A stretch of DNA of 64,000 nt. Origin: Lucifuga dentata (Eukaryota > Chordata > Actinopteri > Ophidiiformes > Bythitidae). A model generated the notes under the pieces. The model saw nothing but the letters and a program-made list of their open reading frames with translations, ran no database searches and was not told where the DNA came from. The stretch is from assembly GCA_014773175.1 (NCBI GenBank), contig VXCM01000299.1:266833-330832 (forward strand). Reading direction: 5' to 3'. This document shows positions 58,846-64,000 of the stretch, piece by piece (positions within the stretch are counted from its first letter, which is position 1; the number at the start of each line of letters is the position of its first letter). The position numbers and the translations under genes are program-made.

Positions 58846-59732
58846 CCGTATATACTCGAGTATAAGCCGAGTTTTTTTTTTTTTTAACCAAATTTCACAA
58901 CGCAAATTCGGGGGTCAGTTTATACAAGTAATTCAAATTGGATCCCAGAGAACGAAATTTCCAGGGGTGGAAATAGTACCCATTAACACTACCCATGTAA
59001 AATAGTTTAAATCATACCTTAAAATTATGTATTTCAATGATGTATTTCCTGACTAAACATCTTATCCAGCACATTTTGCAGTAGCCAGGAAGCCGTGACC
59101 TGTCAGTTATGGTAATCAGCTACTGAAATAAATATCATGTTTACCGGTACGTGAAGTATTTTCAGAAAATCAGAGGAATACTATGACAATACCCAGAAAA
59201 CAAAAACATTTGTTTGTTTGCTATATAAGTGGATGGAACATCAGGGGGTCGGCTGAAGAAATTCCAAAACTCTGTATTGAGGAATGTCCAGCACATAGAC
59301 AGGCCCGCATCGACTCAGGTACAGGATAATTACTGAAAACNAAAAAAAAAAAAAAAAAAAAACTCACCATAATTACACAGCTAAATAAGCTAAATAAGCG
59401 CAGTGATAATTACAGCTCATTTGTAAAGTTTCCTTACCTTCATCAATGCGATTCGGACAACAAAGAGGAGTCCGGTAAACTTAATGTTAGCTAATGTCTC
59501 TTACAGTAATCAGCTGTTTACTGGTACCAGTACATGGATTATTTTCAGAAAATCACAGGAATACTATGACAATTCTCAGAAAAAACAGGTAATTTGCTAA
59601 ACAAATAAATTGACGGAACAACATCAGGAGGTCGGCTTATATGCGGGTTTCTTTAAAAATCTAAATTTGCAGGTCAAAATTGGGGGGGTCGGCTTATCGT
59701 TGAGATCGGCTTATAGTCGAGTATATACGGTA
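58846..59732 (+). mobile_element. CTCGAGTATAAG-type MITE, copy 2
   Basis: Left CCGTATATACTCGAGTATAAG and right TATAGTCGAGTATATACGG are near-perfect inverted ends. The interior is shared with 35884-36636 (GAAATTTCCAGG, CATCTTATCCAGCACATTTTG, GGTCGGCTTATATGCGG). It is longer than copy 1 because part of the interior is repeated (the AATCAGCTACTGAAATAAAT region at 59116 is echoed near 59500), with a single N and poly-A run at 59341-59361. Confidence 0.87.
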
Positions 59733-59875
59733 TATATTTTTTTATGTGATAAAAATGTATCATATCACAATATTGTGGCATGATAACATGTCGATGAATT
59801 TTCATATCATGCGCAGCAAGAATAAATAAAACAAGCATGCCTAGAAATAGCACATTGAGTGCCTAACGCCTAACA

Positions 59876-60090
59876 ATGGTGGAAACAACAAATTCGTTTC
59901 ACCACCTGAAGCAGAAACACCCGGGTAAATACCAAGAAAGACACGAGTCGTATGAGGAGGCGAGTCGTACAGCTGATTGGTGACACTAAACAAGCAACAA
60001 GCACAGCTGAAGCGTTAGCTAGTTGTGCTCCCTGTGACAGAAAAAGCTAATGGTGGAGTGAAATTAGCGAAGCCGCGAATTTTTGTCAGC
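59876..60090 (+). mobile_element. hAT transposase relic with BED-finger remnant
   Basis: One frame reads NSFHHLKQKHPGKYQE, matching the H-x-K-x-K-H-P end of a BED zinc finger as in hAT/ZBED transposases. After a frame shift, TAEALASCAPCDRKS and, past a stop, WSEISEA match the linker that follows it in such proteins (usual form AFA..PYDRKSKRWKEITEA). The first Cys pair is not seen. The relic is inactivated by at least one frameshift and one stop and has no downstream DDE region. Confidence 0.6.
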
Positions 60091-60170
60091 GGTGATTTTT
60101 TTTTTTTTTTTTTTTTGTTAAGACCCTTAATACCTTTTTCCTCTGCAGAAATGTTGTGTTATCTGGTATA

Positions 60171-60185
60171 CCACTAGGGGGTGCT
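60171..60185 (+). promoter_or_regulatory. CTCF-like motif
   Basis: CCACTAGGGGGTGCT differs by one base from the strongest vertebrate CTCF core (CCACTAGGGGGCGCT). Binding is inferred only. Confidence 0.4.
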
Positions 60186-60418
60186 TCAAGTACCACTGGT
60201 GGTACATGTACCATAGTTTGAGAACACCTAGCCAAAACCAATTAAATGACTGAAGTTAATATACAGTTTTTTTTTGATAATTTAGGACAAATGTCTATAT
60301 TAAACCTTAGACTTCTAGTGTAAATGCAGATCTCTTGCATCTGCATTTACACTATGCATAATTATAAATAATCTCCAAAGTGTGTAACATTAAAGGTTCA
60401 GTTCCAGAGTCTGACCAG

Positions 60419-60455
<37 letters not shown>

Positions 60456-60639
60456 TGGTTCCCACACTGAGGTAAATAAATTAAGTGGGGAGCGTCTCCA
60501 AGTATGCAGAAAATGGGATGCGGCAAAAACCTCAGCCGGGATATTAAACAACTTGAAAAAAAATAAAATAAAAGTTGTCTTTGCACTGCTGGAGAGAGAG
60601 AAGGAGACAAGCATGGAGGCACTGTGGTCGATGACAGCG

Positions 60640-60652
60640 GTTGCTAGGCAAC
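60640..60652. promoter_or_regulatory. RFX-type X-box palindrome
   Basis: GTTGCTAGGCAAC is a perfect GTTGC/GCAAC inverted repeat with a 3-bp spacer, the classic form of an RFX-family binding site. Function here is inferred from the motif alone. Confidence 0.4.
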
Positions 60653-61103
60653 AAGGGGCCGCGTGAGACTGGAGTCTCTCAATTTGGTGTTTACAACTGA
60701 GCAGCAGCAGGATAAGGGAGGAGGAAAACAGTGAGGGGTATAAAATCAAAGCACTTGGACTCTTGCTTAATCCACAATGGACACACACAGAGACGGAGAG
60801 TAACTTTATTAAATTAAACCAACTGAAGAGCAGGAAGTAAATTCTGAAAATTGCTCCCGATCACGCCCTTTAATCGACAGCAAACACTGACTGCTCTTGG
60901 AAGTGACTTTTTGATTACTTGAGGTGATAAAACATATTTTACCAAACCAAAGTCAACATTCATATCCACACTTGAATATGAAGAGCGTGGATTTGAATAT
61001 TGTCAAAAATACATGACGACCACGAGACATCTGAATCTACACCTCTGGGTTCAAAAAATTTGGCTTGAAAGATTTTTTTTAACCAAGATCCAACACTTTT
61101 GCT

Positions 61104-61449
61104 TTAAAGGAACATACAAGTGGTTTTGCATGTTTGAACCCAATAAATACAAACTGCATATAATTTACATTACTGCCAACCACATTCCAAAACATGCCAC
61201 TGGAGCTGTACATTTTAGAATTGTTTTTCCTACCTTCTAGACTGTCAATGGTTGTAGTTCGTTCAAGTCCACCATAAAAATCAATTTCTAACATGTGAGA
61301 CTGGTAATCCATCACAGCGAACCAATCATCATTCTTATCTTTTTGTCAAAGTTTTATGTTTGAAAAAATGGTTGTCAGTCATGTAATGTGTATACGGGTA
61401 GTATTTATTGGGCTTTACAACATGCAAAATCACCAGTATGGTCCTTTAA
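61104..61449 (-). mobile_element. AGGACC-type MITE, copy 13, internally deleted
   Basis: TTAAAGGAACATACAAG on the left and CAGTATGGTCCTTTAA on the right are intact. The deletion is different from that in copy 12: here the segment after TCTTTTTGTCAAAG jumps straight to TTTTATGTTTGAAAAAATGG. Confidence 0.9.
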
Positions 61450-62104
61450 GATTTCCAATAGCACACCTAATAACTTCACTCTTGGTTGATGGCTACAACA
61501 GAGATGCCCAACCAGGCCGTGTTTTTTTTTTTTTTTTTTTTTTTTGCATCAGAGAATTAGCATAAAGCAATCAGCTGTAAAAGCTTGTGGCAACATGAAA
61601 TGTTCATAAGGGAATGGATTTGCATATTTTTAAACTTAGCCCTTATAATAAAGACTTAAATCAGCAATATCATTAACAATATCAGACATAATCATCATAA
61701 AGACATGATCAAATGATGATTCAGACCATTGAGACTGCTTTAAAGTTGATATTAATCCATTTTATCCTTAGTCCATCTGACTCGCGTTCTAAAGCTAAAA
61801 TGACAGAGTGTTGTTGAATAAACTGTTCCTCACCCAATTTAAGCTCTCTTTAACAAGCTCATATTTTTCTTGATGTTTTTAAAACCAAGATCACAAAAAC
61901 GCAATGAAAAAGTGCAATAGGTGGTATTATATTGTTTATTCATTAACATATTTTTTTGACCAAATGTCGCACAAAACTGGTATTTGCTTGCCTTGTGACC
62001 TTTTCCTACCGAGTCAACTGTTGCAAACATGTTGGATCAAAACGACAAAGCGGGGAAACTGACAAACAAGGTAAAGGGCACTGGTGAGAGAGAGAGAGAG
62101 AGAN

Positions 62105-62137
<33 letters not shown>

Positions 62138-62831
62138 GAGATTATTTGATATTTTTTGTAACAGTCTGGTGATATTTTTTAATCAAGCTGTGGAAAGTTT
62201 GGGCCGTGACTACCTCCTGCACGTTGCCATCGTAAAATACTTTGAAGAGATTTCTATTTTAACCACCTGCCTCCTCGATAGAGACAAGACACTGACGTCT
62301 TTCTCTCTCTGATTTTCCTCTTTTCTTCTTTCAGATTTTTTCTCTCAAAAGACAGATGAAGACGGAGAGCAGTTCCAGAAAACGCTGGCGTGCCAGGGGT
62401 GTGTGTGTGTGTGTGTATGTGTGTGTAAGAGAGAGAGAGAGAGGAGGCTTTCTCCTGCTGACACAGCTATCTGCCGTGTTCTCTCTGTCAGGTGAAGCAG
62501 ATATCAATCTGTGGAAGTTTGACAGCTGAAGATAATGCGATGTGTTTCATGCAGCATCTGAGAGGAATCTGAAATCTTTAGTTTTCATTTCATTTATTAG
62601 GTTATTTATTAGGGACAATGCTCATTGATCAACAGTAATTCAATAAACTGTAAATGAGCCAGAGTTAGCCCAAGAGGCTAATTTTCATCTGCAGTCCCTG
62701 GGCAGATGTTAAAAAAGGCATCTGATAAAACAACATTAGTATTATTAGTTTTGGCCCCACTGCCTTCTTTTCTTTGTCATTTTCACGGATAGCCAACTAA
62801 AACACAGCTCAAGAGTCGCACACATTACAGG
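61450..62831. other. intron sequence, GA and GT microsatellites
   Basis: Poly-T at 61521-61545, GA repeat 62088-62142 (N at 62104), GT/GA repeat 62399-62442. A plus-strand acceptor-like site at about 62335 is discussed under rejected items. Confidence 0.55.
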
Positions 62832-63033
62832 TTAAAGGACCATACTGATCGTTTTGCATGTTTTAGCCCAATATATACCAACCTGGTATGCTACTGACAA
62901 CCATTTCCCAAAACCTACTATCAGAGTGGTAAATATTGTAATTGTTTTTCCTACCTACCAGACTGCCATCGGTTTCAGTTCATTCCAGTATGCTTTTGAA
63001 ATCAACTTGTAGAGACTTGAAAAGTGCTTGATA
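62832..63033 (-). mobile_element. AGGACC-type MITE, copy 14, one side only
   Basis: TTAAAGGACCATACTG through TTTTTCCTACCTACCAGAC and CAACTTGTAGAGACTTG, then the homology stops at about 63033. It lies in the intron about 290 bp downstream of the exon at 63324-63505. Confidence 0.85.
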
Positions 63034-63323
63034 TTCTAAGATTGTCTGTCAGATACTGACAGTGCCAGACATTAAATGAGCACAGTGCTTTCATAAATTT
63101 TATCTGGCCACTTACAGAACAATTGCAGCCTTTGAGACATGAAGTGATTGTTGGGGGNGGGGGGGGGGGATGTATGAATGATGACCCATTTCTCGCATCA
63201 GTGGACAGATTCAGACATTTCGAGGTGAAATGGAATAACAATATTCTAGTTTTGTCAAAATAGCTGACAATCAACTGAACAAAGAAAATGTTATTCACCA
63301 TTTGAACTTGGTTTTGTCTTTAC
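63034..63323. other. start of the 5.1-kb intron
   Basis: Begins, in transcript sense, with GTAAAGACAAAACC. A G run with N at 63158 lies at 63153-63169. Nothing else seen. Confidence 0.6.
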
Positions 63324-63505
63324 CTGCAGGGGGTAATGTGCAGGCCTTGGGTTGGCTGTTGGCTGCAGGTGGATTCTTCCTGCAAGGAGGACTCCCACCA
63401 ATCAGATCAGAGTGGTGGACCCTGCAGACCGTGGGGGACTGGGGGATGCTGGGTAGAGTACGGGACTTAGCCAGTAGGGGTCTCTGCAGCTTCCTCTCCA
63501 GTGAC
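63324..63505 (-). CDS. 182-nt internal exon of unidentified minus-strand gene
   Basis: On the minus strand the acceptor GTGCCGTCCAATCAG precedes 63505, with a branch-like CTAAC about 25 bases upstream (63529-63533), and the donor CCTGCAG|GTAAAGAC follows 63324. One base completes a codon, then 60 codons are open (SLERKLQRPLLAKSRTLPSI, then PQSPTVCRVHHSDLIGG, later CRKNPPAANSQPKACTLPPA), and one base is left over; the next exon at 58185 starts with exactly two. An in-frame stop lies upstream of the acceptor, so the frame is confined to the exon. Serine- and proline-rich with basic patches and an SRTLPSIPQSP stretch, it is likely disordered. Smaller alternative acceptors exist inside (for example CTCCTTGCAG). 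A C run split by N at 63567 lies 50-75 bases upstream. Family not recognised. Confidence 0.85.
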
Positions 63506-64000
63506 CTGATTGGACGGCACAGAGTTCAGTTAGCATGCGTTTACTGGGTGACCTCCCCCCCCCCCCNCCCCCCCCCCCTCAATTATACAACCCACTTATG
63601 ATAAAAGTCTTTCACACCTCAGTGAGAATAAACTGCAACTCAAAACATAATGTCGCCATAAACCTTTAATCATCTGTCTGAGGCTGTAACATTTGTCATG
63701 TAAATGCACCGTCTGATGACATTGTTTCCATGCATACTCACCTGTACTTGAATTAATGACATTTTATAGTTTCTGGGAGATTTTGTATGAATGTTGGTTT
63801 CATTGGTGGCTTTCTATTATTCAAAAAATCTCAAGAGTAGTATATTCTGATGTTCCAAAGCCCTGTAGTAAACATCACGGTGGTAAGTGCTTGATATGAT
63901 ACGACATGATTTGTATTTGGCTCTATGTTGTTTTTATTTTTAACAATTTTTGACAAAACAATAAAACATTTCTTGAATAAGTAAATCAGTAATTCAATTT
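63506..64000. other. intron upstream of exon 63324-63505
   Basis: C run with N at 63567 (63554-63578). A strong minus-strand donor-like ACAG|GTGAGTATG occurs at 63741, but the sequence before it has a stop in the phase required by the next exon, so it is not called. The remainder is AT-rich. Confidence 0.55.

Larger units (their letters stand above)
60091..61103. other. intron sequence with poly-T, poly-A and two motif sites
   Basis: Poly-T at 60098-60116 and poly-A at 60423-60450. A CTCF-like site lies at 60171-60185 and an X-box at 60640-60652. No exon-like segment in the phase needed between the two upstream exons. Confidence 0.5.

Noticed and set aside
59442..59455. Minus-strand donor-like AAG|GTAAGG
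   Set aside because: It lies inside a MITE (58846-59732); the equivalent position in the other copy is similar repeat DNA.
61839..61900. Minus-strand segment ending TTGG|GTGAGG (EKYELVKESLNW)
   Set aside because: It could start in the right phase but ends in the wrong one to join the exon at 58185, and the acceptor is A-rich.
62335..62410. Plus-strand acceptor CTTTTCTTCTTTCAG followed by an open segment (FFSQKTDEDGEQFQKTLACQ)
   Set aside because: The only donor is in a GT microsatellite, and it is on the opposite strand to the supported exons. Probably chance from pyrimidine-rich sequence.
63735..63770. Strong minus-strand donor ACAG|GTGAGTATG upstream of exon 63324-63505
   Set aside because: In the phase required by the next exon (two bases left over) a TAA stop lies four codons before the donor, and no acceptor fits between.
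1..64000. Bacterial-style features (operons, CRISPR arrays, tRNA clusters, attachment sites)
   Set aside because: Nothing of this kind is present. Regular repeats are microsatellites, and the gene structure is split by large introns.

Overview
The window looks like one stretch of a ray-finned (probably teleost) fish genome. The evidence is very dense CA/GT, GA/CT and ATCT microsatellites, an AT-leaning background, and short relics of Tc1-like, hAT-like, piggyBac-like, L2-like and other LINE elements mixed with many MITE copies. There is no operon structure, ribosome-binding-site pattern or long open frame, and no rRNA, tRNA or CRISPR array was seen. The organism call is inference from composition and repeat types, not from a search.

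Only one gene is supported, on the minus strand and transcribed from high to low coordinates. Three exons have good splice signals and join in phase: 63324-63505 (182 nt), 58185-57950 (236 nt) and 9879-9839 (41 nt). The first ends with one base of a codon and the second begins with the other two; the second ends on a codon boundary, and the third is open when read from its first base. Together they encode about 150 residues of a polar, Ser/Pro/Arg/Lys-rich, probably disordered segment with basophilic kinase-type sites. I do not recognise the gene, so no symbol is given. The introns are about 5.1 kb and about 48 kb, so most of the window is intron. Four further exon-like segments (39187-39220, 25918-26013, 56698-56772, 5555-5625) are listed at low confidence.

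The main repeat is a MITE-like family with roughly 110-bp terminal inverted repeats starting AGGACCATA and flanked by TTAA or TA. At least 14 full, internally deleted or truncated copies lie in both orientations (1756-2281 to 62832-63033). Several are nested with other elements: a piggyBac-like element with TTAA duplications sits exactly on the end of the copy at 46606-47113, and the copy at 38541-38697 interrupts a Tc1-like fragment. Two copies of a second MITE (ends ATATACTCGAGTATAAG) lie at 35884-36636 and 58846-59732, the latter beside a hAT transposase relic.

The assembly carries a systematic artefact. Many gaps are a single N, and at ten of them the 56-66 bases before the N are repeated directly after it, which points to unmerged contig overlaps rather than biological duplications. 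One 90-N gap (27444-27533) lies between a G run and a 55-base A run. I found no evidence for an undescribed multi-gene system. The most interesting items are the unidentified gene with its giant intron, the MITE family and its nesting, and the candidate alternative exons.
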